Below are positions 63,963 through 64,000 of a DNA stretch of 64,000 nt, piece after piece. How positions within the stretch are numbered: the stretch's first letter is position 1; each line of letters opens with the position of its first letter. Under the pieces are notes generated by a model. It saw nothing but the letters and a program-made list of their open reading frames with translations. It did not search any database and was not told where the DNA came from. A program made the translations under genes and the position numbers. Source of the stretch: Planctomycetota bacterium (GTDB lineage: Bacteria > Planctomycetota > B15-G4); contig JAJDEO010000004.1 of NCBI GenBank assembly GCA_029259745.1, forward strand, positions 124,001 to 188,000. The letters are read 5' to 3'.

Positions 63963-64000
63963 ATGCGCCGATCCTCCGCTCTCTTCGCCTTCGCCGCGTT
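63963..64000 (+). CDS. Start of next gene, probably exported (partial)
   Basis: ATG at 63963 opens a frame reading MRRSSALFAFAA, which looks like the start of a signal peptide. Only 12 codons are in the window. Confidence 0.35.
   Translation, partial: MRRSSALFAFAA

Overview
The window has two unlike halves. Bases 1 to about 29,144 form the right part of an integrated, plasmid-like mobile element that continues past the left edge. The rest is a denser, higher-GC chromosomal region. Secreted beta-helix, CHRD and EF-hand-like proteins, a split transketolase, a deoxyhypusine-synthase homologue and the overall style suggest a Planctomycetota-like bacterium. That taxonomic guess is inference; no rRNA is present.

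Element, left to right. A kinase-like protein (cut by the window edge), a GTPase with a propeller-like tail and a DjlA-like TerB/J-domain protein read leftward (1-4.0 kb). A transfer/partition block follows: two small proteins, a four-helix membrane protein, a VirD4/TraD-type coupling protein and ParB (4.1-7.7 kb). Next come an orphan 387-residue protein, two secreted proteins (one with an HExxH motif), and a MobF relaxase-helicase with a small partner. The relaxase is preceded by a candidate oriT and a ParD/ParE-like toxin-antitoxin pair behind a palindromic operator. A replicon block holds ParA, a ribbon-helix-helix partner, a RepA-type initiator and an iteron origin with DnaA boxes (15.9-18.0 kb). 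Cargo runs from 18.1 to 26.1 kb: a membrane protein with five W-PG-H repeats, a decayed second repA, an ACT-ACT-TIR protein, a tyrosine recombinase, and a membrane protein plus HELAH metalloprotease. A remnant of a second recombinase closes this stretch. An ECF-like sigma factor, an excisionase-like protein and a phage-type integrase end the element beside the 3' end of an initiator tRNA-fMet, which is the probable attachment site. No type IV secretion pilus genes are visible, so the element is either mobilizable or carries them further left.

Chromosome. After tRNA-fMet and an unusual tRNA-Leu with anticodon AAG come a large anchored protein, DoxX, and a lipid-like biosynthetic cluster (SDR, AMP-ligase fused to a heme-oxygenase-like domain, thermostable-hemolysin-like protein). 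An OmpR/histidine-kinase pair, a GT39-like glycosyltransferase, a split transketolase encoded C-half first, a duplicated beta-helix protein, a rhodanese lipoprotein, malic enzyme, a diheme peroxidase with a YtkA-like lipoprotein, TsaD, an AraC regulator and an alpha/beta hydrolase follow. The end holds CHRD and beta-helix exported proteins, CarA, a deoxyhypusine-synthase-like enzyme, hemerythrin, DUF3052 and a PLP/CBS-domain sulfur enzyme. A 135-bp dispersed repeat occurs twice (32.5 and 53.9 kb).

The most promising undescribed items are the ACT-ACT-TIR protein, the kinase/GTPase/J-domain operon and the recombinase-bracketed metalloprotease module, all in the mobile half. Their defence roles are inferred from architecture and location only.
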